Shown here piece by piece: positions 9,267-19,922 of a stretch of DNA of 64,000 bases; within the stretch, counting starts at the first letter, position 1, and every line of letters starts with the position of its first letter. The stretch is from Mesomycoplasma neurolyticum (GTDB lineage: Bacteria; Bacillota_I; Bacilli_A; Mycoplasmatales; Metamycoplasmataceae): NCBI RefSeq assembly GCF_900660485.1, contig NZ_LR214951.1, positions 744,001 to 808,000 on the forward strand, in the 5' to 3' direction. The notes below the pieces were generated by a model. It saw only the letters and a program-made list of their open reading frames with translations. It made no database searches and was not told the origin of the DNA. Both the position numbers and the translations under genes were made by a program.

Positions 9267-12200
9267 ATGAAAAAAATAAAAGTTATAGTAATAATAGCTA
9301 CTAAAAATCGTTCTGAATTATTAAAAAAAGCTATTTTATCAGTTAGTAGCCAAACCTTTGCGCCACATGAAATAATAGTTTCATCAAATTCAAATATTTT
9401 GGAAGAAAAACAAAATGAAAAAGAATTGAAAAATAGATTTAATTTTACATTTCTTGAAAATGATGGAGCTAAAAATTATGGTGCTAATTTAAATGCCACA
9501 TTAACTTATATAATAAGCAAAAAAATTGAAAAAAAACTAGAATTTCAAAATACATACATTGCTTTTTTGGATGATGATGATTTTTGAGAAAAAGAATATT
9601 TAGAAAAATGTGTTAATAAATTAAATGGTAAAAATGATGTAGATCTTGTAATATCAAATTTAAATTTTATTAATAAGAATGATAAAAATGAAATATTTTT
9701 TTCAAAACTAAAAGTTAAAAAACAATTAAACTATAAAGATTTTTTAGTGACTAATCCCGGTATACAAGGATCTAATACATTTGTTAAACTCAACACTTTA
9801 TTAGAAGCAGGTGCATTTGATGAAAATCTATCTTCTACAACAGATAGAGATTTATTTACAAGAATTTTTTTATTGAAACCTAAAATAAAATTTATTAATG
9901 ATTTTTTAGTTAATATTAACACTTCACATTCCAAATCACGTTTAACAAAAGATGTAAAAAACAAAAGAGATAGTTTTTCAAAATTTTTTGTTAAATATGG
10001 TGGATTAATGAATGATAATGAAACAAAAAGTTTTTTAGAAAGAGCAAAAAAATTCAAAGTTCATTTAACAGTAAAAAATATTCAACAAAAATTTAAAATT
10101 AGATCTAGAAATACGAATAACAATGATAAATTTTCATCACTTAAAGAAAAAAGTGATGATGAAAATACAATTATCTTTAGTTTTGTTTCAACCTCAGAAA
10201 AAAATTTAAGAAAATTTATTCAAAACATTATAGATTTTAATTATAAAAATACAAAAATTGTTGCATTGGCTAACTTTGAAAACAACAATGGATATGATCA
10301 TTTGTATAATGATTATAAAAATATTGATTTAAAACTTATAACATTGCCTGAAGCCAAACATTTTATAAAACACAATTTAAAATTGAATATTTTAAAATCA
10401 CAAATCAAAAACAATAAAAATTTAAACACAATTGCTTTAGCAAGAACAACATTGCAATTTATGCTTTATGAATTAATACAAAAAAATGAAATAGCATGAA
10501 TTTTAGATGATGACATGGATTTTTATGAAATTAATTTTGATGGCACTAAAAAAATAAAAAAACAAGTTCAAATTGATAAAGTCATTAGTAAATATAAAGA
10601 TAAATGTGATGCTCTTATAGGAGGTTACTCTAATCAACCACCACTACCTTTTTTATCTACATTAAGAACAAATCTATTAGATTTTGTTTATTTTAAATAT
10701 TTAAATAAAAATGATATATATGACAACAAAATTTACTATAAAAAAGATTATTATTATGATTTGACAGATGAAAAAAATAAAACACATTGAGAAACACCAT
10801 TAAGAGTTGATTTTGACAAAACCAAAACATTAGATGATATTTTTGCGAAAAAGGCTCAAACTAGATTTTTATTTAACAATTCAGAAAAGCAAATTATTAC
10901 AAAAAACAGAGGTGGTAATACCTTAATTTTTAACAAAAACATTTTAAAAATACCTAACATTTCATTTTTATATAATAAAAAATTTGCAAGAAGAAGTGAT
11001 TTTTTTTGAACAATTCTAGCTAAAAAAGAAAAATTTAAGATTGTATCTTCTACTTTTACAACTTTTCATGAAAATAATTTTTTTAAATTTAATTATGCAG
11101 ATGAAATAGAAAAAATAATAGATGATTTTATTGGTTATTCATTTACTAAAATTTATGAACATAATGGATATGTAACAATTGATGAATTTAATGAACTATT
11201 TAAACTTAATTTTTTAAAAAAAAGCACTAATTTTGTTTTGTGTTATTTTAGAATTATTGGCTTATTAAAAATTGCAAATGATCAAAAATATAGTAATTTT
11301 TTTAATTTTAAAAATTTATTAAAACTTATTGAACGTTTTAGAAAAATAATAGATGAAAAAAATATAAAATCAAATTATACTTTTTGAAATTTTGCATTTT
11401 CAAAAAAACTTCTTTTACAAAATGAAGATTCTTTAAAAAATAAAATAAAAAAAGTTTTTAAAATTAAGAATATAAAAAAATTAGGTTCTGGAAATGAAGC
11501 CGTTGTTTTTCATGATGATAAATGAGTTTACAAAATTTTTTATAAATTAAAAAATTTAGACATTTTAAATAAAGTAAATGAATCATTAAAAAATTTAAAA
11601 AAAGAAAATCAATTAATAAAAGTAGATGTAATTAAAGACAAAACCAATTCTATAATAAAATACCCTTTCGAACCAAAATTTCAAATTTACAAAAGTGGGT
11701 ATGTCCTTGAAATTATTAATTTAATTAAATTTTTGAAAAAAAATAATTTAGAAATTACAAATTTTAAAAAAGAAAACTTTATTGTTGTTAATGACAAACT
11801 TAAATGAATTGATTATGGTGAGTCATTTCTACATTATGATGAAGAACACTTTAACAAAAGTATGAAAATTGTTTACAAAATGCTTAAATACCCAACAAAT
11901 TCACAAAATTTTTGAAAAATAATTGTTTTAAGTCATTTTTGTAATAAATATCAATTAATAGATTATAGTAATTATGGAATTGAAATTTTTTATAGGCTTT
12001 TTAATGATTTGAGGAAAGAAGATATACATGATACATTGGTAAAAAAAATAATAGAAAAGCACAAACCAAAAAATGCTTTTGATTATGGTGCTGGTAAATG
12101 CAGAATTGCAAATAGCTTAAACGAAAAAATAAAATTTTCAGCTTATGACCCTGATCAAAAAACTATAGAAGCTAATGCTAAAAACAATATTGAAATTTAT

Positions 12201-13214
12201 AAAGATGTTAATGATATTAAAAAAACATTTGAGCTAATAAATTCGAACTTAGTTCTTTGCTTTGTTGATGATTTGGAAGCAAAAAATATTGTACAAAAAA
12301 TAAATAATTTATTAGAAATAAATGGCAAAGCAATTATTAGTATATGTAATCCTTTTTATAATTATGTAAACAAAACCGAAACAAGGTTAAATGGGACTCA
12401 AGAATATTCAAAATCTCATAATTTTTATAAAAAAACTATTTTTTCAACAATAAATGAACATCATAGAAACATAAAATTTTATGAAGCTCTTTTTGAAAAA
12501 TGAAATTTTAAAATTAATAATGTATGAGAAACTTCAGGTGTTAATACAGAAAGTTTAAATTTAATTGGTGAGCATTTAATTTTTGAATGTACTAAAGTAG
12601 ATAAAATAAATGCTATTTCAAAATTTGAAATTGAATTAAAAGATAATTTAATATTTTTAAATTGAAAAAATTCTTCGCCAGAAAGAATTAAAAAATTCTT
12701 TGATTCATTAAAAAATCAAAAAAATCAAAATTTTACAGTGCTTTTATTTTTGAACAATTGCAACGAAAGAATAAAAGATTATATAAATTTTTTAATTAAA
12801 TATGATGTTTACTTAAAAGAAAAAATTTGAATTTATAAAAAAGATAATTTACAAGAAAAAAGAATTTACAATGAAATTTTAAATAATAAAAATTTTAATA
12901 AAATTATTTATATTAACAATAATGGTGCTTTTTATAATGAAGATTCACTAGACAAAATAATTAATAGTTCAAATGATTTTGAATATATAAATGTTCTAAG
13001 AGCTTCTATACCTTGAGATTTTGAAAATATTTTAAACATTTATAAATTAAAATGTTTTAAAGTTATTAAGCAAAAATTGTATGAATATTCAAATAATTTT
13101 AGCTTAGAAGAATTTATCAAAAACAATATAAAAAAATATTCAAAAAAATTTATACAAAATAAAGACATAATGTTTTACATTGATGATTTAAAAGAAAAAA
13201 TAGGAGTTAACTAA
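9267..13214 (+). CDS. Giant fusion: two GT-A glycosyltransferase modules, kinase-like module, SAM methyltransferase module
   Basis: One uninterrupted code-4 frame of 1315 residues. Module 1 (about 1-270) is family-2-like: VIVIIATKNRSELLKKAI, an acidic DDDD at 102-105, then GIQGSNTF and TTDRDLF. Module 2 (about 300-640) has ILDDDMDF at 412-419, GGN and ARRSDFFW, again GT-A like. Module 3 (about 735-890) is kinase-like: glycine loop GSGNEAVVF (740-748), VYKIF (Lys756), NFKKENF (832-838) and IDYGES (848-853). Module 4 (about 915-1100) has methyltransferase motif I FDYGAGKC (938-945) and D961. A C-terminal region of about 200 residues is unassigned. The gene is followed one base later by a sugar dehydrogenase. 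I infer synthesis and capping of a surface glycan. No transmembrane segment was noticed. Confidence 0.82.
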
Positions 13215-13215
13215 A

Positions 13216-14010
13216 ATGTTGAAAACAGGAATAATTGGTTATGGTGTAGTAGGGAAAGCAATGAAATCGCTATTTACTGATTCATTAATTTATGATATAG
13301 ACCCTAAGCTAAACAAAGACAAAAATGTAAAAATTGAAAAAGACATAAAAAAACTAGATGTTTGTGATGCTGTTTTTATTTGTGTTCCTACTAATCAAAA
13401 AAAGGATGGTAGTTGTGATACATCAATTGTTGAAGAAATAATTGCTGAAAGTAATGCTAAATTGTTTATTATAAGATCTACAGTTGAAATTGGTTTTACT
13501 AAAAAAATGGTAGAAAAATATAAAAAATTGATTGTTTTTCAGCCAGAATATTATGGCGAAACTATTGCCCACCCTTTTACTAAGTTGAGCGATAGAAACT
13601 GAATAACATTAGGTGGGGGAGAAAAAGCAAGAAATTTAGCAATAAAAATTTATCAAAAAGTAATTAACTCAAATGTTAAAATTTATCAATGTTCTAGTGA
13701 TGAAGCTGAACTTGCCAAATATATGGAAAATGCTTTTTTAGCTACAAAAGTCACTTTTTGTAATGAAATGTATGAAATTGCTAAAAAATTAAATATAAAT
13801 TACAACATCGCACGTGAGTTATGAATCGCCGATCCAAGAATTGGGTCTAGCCATACTTTTGTTTATGAAGAAAATAGAGGGTATGGTGGTAAATGTTTAC
13901 CTAAAGATATAGCATCACTGCAACATCAATTTAAAATTAATAATATAGATAGCACACTTATTTCTGCTGTAATTAAAAAAAATAAAAAATTTACAAAAAA
14001 CAATAAATAA
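13216..14010 (+). CDS. Short UDP-glucose/GDP-mannose dehydrogenase-family protein
   Basis: A 264-residue NAD-dependent nucleotide-sugar dehydrogenase relative. The N-terminal Rossmann motif is GIIGYGVVGKAM (5-16). FICVPTN and FQPEYYGET follow, then a central helical domain with ELAKYMENAF. The catalytic-cysteine motif GYGGKCLPKD has Cys at 227. Usual family members are 400 residues or more and carry a C-terminal UDP-binding domain; here the protein ends about 37 residues after the cysteine. It is therefore a naturally short form or a truncated one. It starts one base after the glycosyltransferase fusion, so it probably supplies a uronic-acid-type donor. Confidence 0.82.
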
Positions 14011-14182
14011 ATGTTTTGTTTTTTTAATAAATTTTTTTATATTAAAAAGTTGCTTAAATCATTAAAATTTTAAATGGATTTTGTAATCATTATTTAAATT
14101 TTAAACTTTTTTTGAATTTGTAATATTAGATTTTAAAAGTAAATTAACAAATATTAAAATCACAAAATTAATTATATATAAA

Positions 14183-14959
14183 TTATTTTAAATAAAGTTT
14201 TAATGATTTTTCTAAAGTTAAAAAACTATTTAAAATTTTTATAAAACTTTCAAATGCAAGTTTATCAAATTTAATTTTTATTTTAATTTTTTTATAATAA
14301 ATAAATTTTTCTGGACTAGAATCTGTAAAAAATAAAAAATTTTGTTTAACATATTCAAAAATATTTTTAAGTGTATAAAAAATAGTGGATTCTAAGTTTT
14401 TTTGCTCATTATATAATTTTAACGTCAAAATAGTCAGCAATTGACCTTTGGGCAATCTATGCTGATATATTCTATAACATGCCATGAATGTTTTAATGAA
14501 TTTCAAGGTATGTTTACCATATTTTGTTTTTTTAATAAATTTTTTTATTTCGTTTTCAAATGTAAACAAATCTACTTTAACAACTTTGCTATTCATGTTA
14601 TCAAATGTAAAATAATTGTTATTTTTCAAAAAGCAAAATGACAAATCAAAAATTTTTTCTTTGGTTGTAATTCTCAATAATGAAGGAAAAAGTTTTACTT
14701 TATATAATTCTTTTTCACACATAACTTTAGCTAATAAAAATATATTATTAATTATTTTATGAATTGCAATTTTAAGATCTTTATAGTCTAAGTTTTTTAA
14801 ATCAAAAATTATCATTATGTCATCATCACTTGATAGTCTAGGGGAATTAGTTATGTTATAATTTATTTTATATTTAGAAGATCCATGTTTTTTTATGATA
14901 ATATTAAAACATTTATATTGTGTTTTTATCAATTTAATTAATTCATTAATTTTTTTCAT
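14183..14959 (-). CDS. Putative nucleotidyltransferase-fold protein, last gene of accessory operon
   Basis: 258 residues, lysine- and isoleucine-rich, with no close family recognised. A pattern like the polymerase-beta nucleotidyltransferase active site is present: Gly26-Ser27 (KHGSSKY), then SSDDDIMIIFD (Asp45-47), then a third acidic residue in KIFDLSF (Asp105). LicD-type phosphotransferases also have a DDD-containing motif of this kind. The C-terminal half is helical. It overlaps the ABC transporter gene by 14 bases and closes the operon. The assignment rests on motif spacing only. Confidence 0.5.
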   Translation of the reverse strand: MKKINELIKLIKTQYKCFNIIIKKHGSSKYKINYNITNSPRLSSDDDIMIIFDLKNLDYKDLKIAIHKIINNIFLLAKVMCEKELYKVKLFPSLLRITTKEKIFDLSFCFLKNNNYFTFDNMNSKVVKVDLFTFENEIKKFIKKTKYGKHTLKFIKTFMACYRIYQHRLPKGQLLTILTLKLYNEQKNLESTIFYTLKNIFEYVKQNFLFFTDSSPEKFIYYKKIKIKIKFDKLAFESFIKILNSFLTLEKSLKLYLK

Positions 14960-16544
14960 TATTTACCTTTTTAATTTTAATTTCTTTATTGTGAATTTGA
15001 ATTTTTTCATCATGAGTAATAAAAATAAAAATTTTGTTTTTTAACATACTTAACATTTTTTCGAGAATTATTTTTTTATTAAAATCATCTATTCCGGTGA
15101 ATGCTTCATCAAAAATAATAATTTCTGGTTCATGATATAAAACTCTAGCTATTTCTATTCTTCTTTTTTCACCTATTGACAATGTTGAAACATCTGATTC
15201 TATTTTATCTTTCAAAAAAACAAGATTTACAATTTCTAAAACTTTATAAAAAATGTTTCAATTAACATCATCCCCTTTGTCCAAAACAATATTTTCTTTT
15301 ATAGTTCCCGGAAAAAGAGATAATTCTTGATGAATATACCCTAAATTAATATTATAATTTTTTATGTTAAATTTATTATTTAAAAGAATTTCGCCACTAT
15401 ATTCTATATTTTTTTTAATTAAAAGGTTAGCAAAAGTAGATTTCCCAACACCTGATTTTCCTGAAATTTTTAAAATATCATTTTTTTCAAGAGTAATATT
15501 TACATTTTTAAACAAGTTTATTTTAGGTGTTAAATTTAATGAAACATTTTTAAAACAAATTGTTTCAATGGGCTCAAAAAATAATTCTCTTCTTTTAAGA
15601 CCTCATTTTTCAATATTATTAATTATTTCTGTTTTAGATGTTTTCAAACTAACTAAATCATTAAAAAATTTTTCTATTCTAACTAATGGTATATTCATTA
15701 ATCCTGATAAATATATTATAGATGATAAACTATTTTCATTACTTAATAATTGTTTTTTTTGCAAAAAAATTCCAATAATTATTATCCCAATTTGACTTAA
15801 ACCAAATATTAAATTTGTAAAAGCACTATTTAAAGATTTTATAATAATAAATTTTTTAGATTTTGAATAAAGATTTTGATTTTTGCTATGTATTTTATTG
15901 AAAACATATTTATCTTTTTTAAGATTTATTGGTATATATGCATTTTTTAATATATTATTAAAATCATCAGTAAACTCAACCTCAGTCTTATTCAAAGTTT
16001 TCATACTATAAAATAATTTTGGTTTTATAAACAATGAAAAAAAAATTCAGATTATTATAATAAAAAAAGAAAATAAAAATAGTGAATAATGCTGTAACAA
16101 TAGATAAATTAGTGAATAAAGAAAAGCTACAGTTGTAAAAATAATGCTTTGAATTATATTTGTTAAATTATCTGCGTAAATATTTATATTTTTATTAATA
16201 CTAATACTTAAAAAATTTATGTTAGTTTTTGTAAATACATCATTTTCTTGTGACACCAATTTCTGATATATAAATTCACGATAACTAAATTCAATACTTT
16301 TTTTAATTTTTTCACCAGTGAACATTATTATGTAATTTATAAATAGACGTGCTATTAAAGTGAGTGAAAAAAATAAAAAAATTTGTTGCAAAACATTTCA
16401 GTTGTTGCTATATATTTTTTGCAAAAATAAAGAAGGTAAATAAATAAAAAGTGTGCCAAAAAAAAGAAAAAACACATAAATAAAAATTTTTATTTTTATT
16501 AAAAATGAAAATTTACTTTTTTTCCAAATAATATTTTTCATCAT
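14946..16544 (-). CDS. ABC exporter-type half transporter (TMD-NBD fusion)
   Basis: 532 residues. The N-terminal membrane domain has hydrophobic segments near 15-40, 50-75, 130-170 and 230-280. The C-terminal ATPase has Walker A GKSGVGKST (362-370), the Q-loop IHQELSLFPG, signature LSIGE (455-459; the usual second Gly is Ile), Walker B IIIFDEAF (Asp479, Glu480) and switch His in FITHDE. The architecture is that of type-IV exporters, so it should dimerise and export or flip a product of this operon. The doublet ATGATG at 16544-16539 follows AGGAG. The start lies inside the end of the upstream fusion gene. Confidence 0.87.
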
Positions 16545-17674
16545 TTTATAAACTCCTTTTCAATTGTCAAGACTAAATCATAATTATTTTTTTGATTTTT
16601 ATTTCTGTCAATAAAAAAATCAAAAAATAACAAAGTTTCGTTTTTGTTTTTAGGCACAACGCCAAATAAATAAAAAAAATTTTTAATTAAAATAATAATA
16701 ATTTTTATAGGAATTATTTCTTTTTTTAATATTTTAGATTTGAGCAAATGAATCAAATAAATAGAATTAAAAACTCTTTCAATTTTATCTCTTTTTTCAT
16801 TGATAAATAACTTTTTTTCTAAATATAAATAACTTCTATTTTTTATGTATTCAAAATTTTTATATTTTTTTGAAATAACATTAATACCGACATTATTTCA
16901 AGTACCAATTTTTTCATTTAGCATAAAAGAATTGTAATATTTATCATCTATTAAAATCAAAATATCTAAATCACTATTTTCAGAATTTTGAGAATTAGAA
17001 TAACTACCAGTTAAAAAATAATCAAACTTATATTTTGATTTTAATTTCAAAAAATAGCAATAAAATATTTTATTAAATTTTTTTATTGTCATTTCTTTAT
17101 TTAATTCAATATTTTTTATTTTTCTTAATTTTTCTAAATAATTTTTATTTAAATTTAAAAATGTTTCAATTTTTTTTAATGAATTAAATAAACTTATTTT
17201 ATCCATGTTTAAAACTATGTTTGCTTTATAAGTAAAATGAATATTTTGTAAAATTTTTTGGTACCTAAAATATTTTTTGTTTTTATAATCAATTATTCTT
17301 TTTTTTCTTTTTATTAAAAAAGTAGCATTTTCTTCTTCGATTTTTTTATTTTTTATTTTTTGATTCCATGTTAAATAAAATTTTTTTTTAGATATGCCGC
17401 TAAATATTGCGGTTGCTAATAATCTTCTTTCCAATTCTTTCAATCCTTTATCTAAAACAATTATTTTTTCTGTTTGTTTTGATAAAGTATATATTTTTTT
17501 ATATTCATCCAAAAATATATCAATTAATTCTTCATTTTTTATTTTAAATCATTCACCTTTTTGCAAAGGAGAAATAATATTTAAAAAAATACAATTTTCA
17601 CTATTTCGTAAATAAAATAACTTCGCAATCGTTGTTTTGCCAACCTTATCTAAACCATTAAAAGAAATTAACAT
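16499..17674 (-). CDS. Thymidylate-kinase-like P-loop domain fused to a nucleotidyltransferase domain
   Basis: 391 residues. The N-terminal domain has Walker A GLDKVGKTT (7-15) and IIVLDKG (about 71-77), as in thymidylate/NMP kinases. A middle helical region (90-200) links to a minimal nucleotidyltransferase motif, TGSYSNSQNSENSDLDIL, with Gly223-Ser224 and Asp235/Asp237. A hydrophobic helical tail follows. Near the end two adjacent UGA codons (WW) are read through to a TAA, giving a 46-base overlap with the ABC gene. The order kinase then nucleotidyltransferase suggests sequential phosphorylation and nucleotide activation of one substrate. The substrate is unknown. I know of no named family with this fusion. 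Confidence 0.75.
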
Positions 17675-18521
17675 TTTTCTCCATAAATAATCACAATTTT
17701 TTTTCATTTTTTAAATAAAACAAATATTTAAGCTTAAATAAATTTGTTTCTGTTCAATTGTTCATTGTCAAAAGTCTAAAAACTAAAATTAAAATAAAAT
17801 TTTTAAAAACAAAATTATTTATTATTTTTTTAAATCAAAAATAAATTTTTTTTATATTTTTTATTCATTTTTTTTTACAATATTTTTTTTTGTTTATTTG
17901 ATTTTGTCTCAAATATTTTTGTAATCTCAAAACATTTTTTTGTTTTATACCAAAAATATTATTTAATATTTCAAAAGCTAAAAAATTTACTAAGTCATAA
18001 AAAATTGGAAAAAAATTTATATTGTCATAATCTATTAAAAAATTAGGATAAAAAATATTATTAAAATGAAAATCACCATTAGAAATTCAATAATTATTTT
18101 GATATTGTTTTATAATTTTTTTGTATTTTTGTTTTACAATTAAAATAAATTTCAATTTTTTGTTATTTGAAAATATACCATACCAATCATTTAGTCTTGT
18201 ATATCTTTTTAAAAAAAATTTTTCACAATCATTGTATGTGTATGAAATTTTTTGTTGAATATTTTTAATGCTTAAATTTAGAGATTGAAAAAATAATTTA
18301 GGAATTTGATCATATTTAATATACTCAGATAAAATAGGTTCATTTATTATACTCATACAAATTTTTTTATCATTTAAATAAATGTTAGGTAGTTTTCAAT
18401 ATTTTTTAATTTCATTTATTAAACTTATTTGATAAAAACTTAAATTATTTTTTTTGCAAACTAAATTTTTGTTTAAATTTAAAGTTATAATAGAGTTGTT
18501 TAACTTAAATATTTTTTTCAT
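17658..18521 (-). CDS. Aminoglycoside/choline-kinase-like phosphotransferase
   Basis: 287 residues. The catalytic block SNGDFHFNN (Asp150, Asn155) followed by LIDYDNI (Asp164, Asp166) is the APH/choline-kinase signature, with the HGD histidine replaced by Asn148. The N-terminal nucleotide-binding lobe is short and divergent. Several in-frame UGA codons carry the frame past 17830 to a TAA that lies inside the start of the next gene. It follows the permease stop by one base, which suggests that the permease imports the substrate this enzyme phosphorylates. Choline, a sugar or a sugar acid are all possible. Confidence 0.72.
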
Positions 18522-18522
18522 T

Positions 18523-19857
18523 TTAATATGCCTTTCCAGAATAAAATAAAATTATTGAAATAAAAAATATTATCAGACTAACGAAAAATAAAGGTATAGT
18601 TCAAATTTTAAATGTTTCTTTTAAATTTAAACCAAATGTTTTATTAATTAACCAAAAGCCTGTATCATTTATGTGAGAGACAGAGCTAGAACCTGCACCA
18701 ATAGACAAAATAATACCCACATATTTTAGTGAATAACTTGTATTAAAAATTATAAATTTTTCCAAAAGTGAAAAAGTAATTAAAAAAGAAATTGTAGCAG
18801 ATCCAATTGAAACTCTTAAAAATAAGGAAAAGGCAAATGCCAAAAAAATTAAATGTTCTTTTTTATGAATTAATGATGTTGATAACATAGTAATTATGTT
18901 TGTGTTTTGTAAAGCAAATGATAATAAAGAAGTAGAACAAATTACTAAAATTATGTTTCCTGCTGAATTTAATTTATTATTTAATGAATTATAATTATAT
19001 TTAGATTTATTTTTTATATTCTTTATAGCAAGTAAAAAATATAAAAAGGCAATAAAAATTACAAAAAAACTTAAAGGTTCGCTTAAAATATAAAAAACAA
19101 TATTTTTTTTATATTTTAAGTTTAAAAATTTAAAAATAGCTATACTAAAAAATGGTATTAAAAATAAAAAATATTTTAATAGCAAGATTGGGTGAGTTTG
19201 TTCATTTAAATTTAAATTATTTTTTATTAGTAATTTGTTTTTAAATAAAAACAAAAATATGTGCATAATAATAAATATATTAAATATAAATAAAAAAATA
19301 GTTGTGTAAATTTTTATAGAAATGATCTCAATATTTAACTTCTCAATAATAATAGAAGGACCTACTGAAGGAAAAACAAAAATATGACCTAATGCAATAG
19401 AAATTAAAAACAATGATAAACACATTCATGAAATTTTAGAATTTATTTTTTGTTTTATTTTTTTTATTAAAGACAAAAACATTATTAAAACAATTTCAAA
19501 AAATAATAAACCTGCCAATATTAATGATATAAAATTCAATAAAAATATAGCTATAAATAATGTGTTTTTATTGAATTTTATATCATTAATATTGATTAAA
19601 TTTAATTCATCAATTAAATGTGAAAAAATATATCCTAACAAAATTCATGTTCCAATTTTCCCTATTTTTTCTGAAAAAGCATATGAAAAATAATTTTTAA
19701 AAATAAGAAATAAATCTAAATCATTATTTTTGTTCAAAAATGTAAAAAGCATGACTAAAAAAGACATAGAAATTAACAAAAAAATTATATTTAATTTAAA
19801 TTTAACATTTAAAAAAATTACCAATATTAAAAGCAAGAAAATTCAAAAAATATCCAC
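18523..19857 (-). CDS. GntP-family permease (gluconate-type H+ symporter)
   Basis: 444 residues, the normal length for the family, with about a dozen hydrophobic segments. The C-terminal part matches the family pattern closely: VSIGSAT, then GAGSSSVSHINDTGFWL, then LKETFKIW. In gluconate permeases the equivalent stretch is a Ser-His-Val-Asn-Asp motif before Gly-Phe-Trp. Family members import gluconate and related sugar acids. The start is taken as GTG at 19857, directly downstream of an extended -10 box and without a Shine-Dalgarno. It is the first gene of a five-gene operon. A GntP protein is uncommon in reduced mycoplasma genomes, to my knowledge. Confidence 0.85.
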
Positions 19858-19922
19858 GCTTTTATTATATCATTTAAAGTATAAAATTTATTTTAAATAA
19901 AAAAATAATTTGAGGTATAAAA
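19858..19922. promoter_or_regulatory. Divergent promoter region; apparent leaderless start for the GntP gene
   Basis: On the minus strand TGATATAAT (extended -10) ends about seven bases before the GTG start at 19857, so transcription would begin at or next to the start codon. On the plus strand a TATAAA-like box precedes GAGG and the ATG at 19923. Only 65 bases separate the two coding regions. Confidence 0.55.

Noticed and set aside
9731-10057. Open frame on the minus strand
   Set aside because: Opposite the glycosyltransferase module of the fusion gene; no motif.
9267-13214. Treating the region as several genes or as a pseudogene broken by UGA
   Set aside because: All breaks are UGA in one constant frame; under code 4 the frame is continuous with no TAA or TAG.
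15364-15795. Open frame on the plus strand
   Set aside because: Opposite the ABC transporter, whose Walker A and signature motifs are in the other strand.
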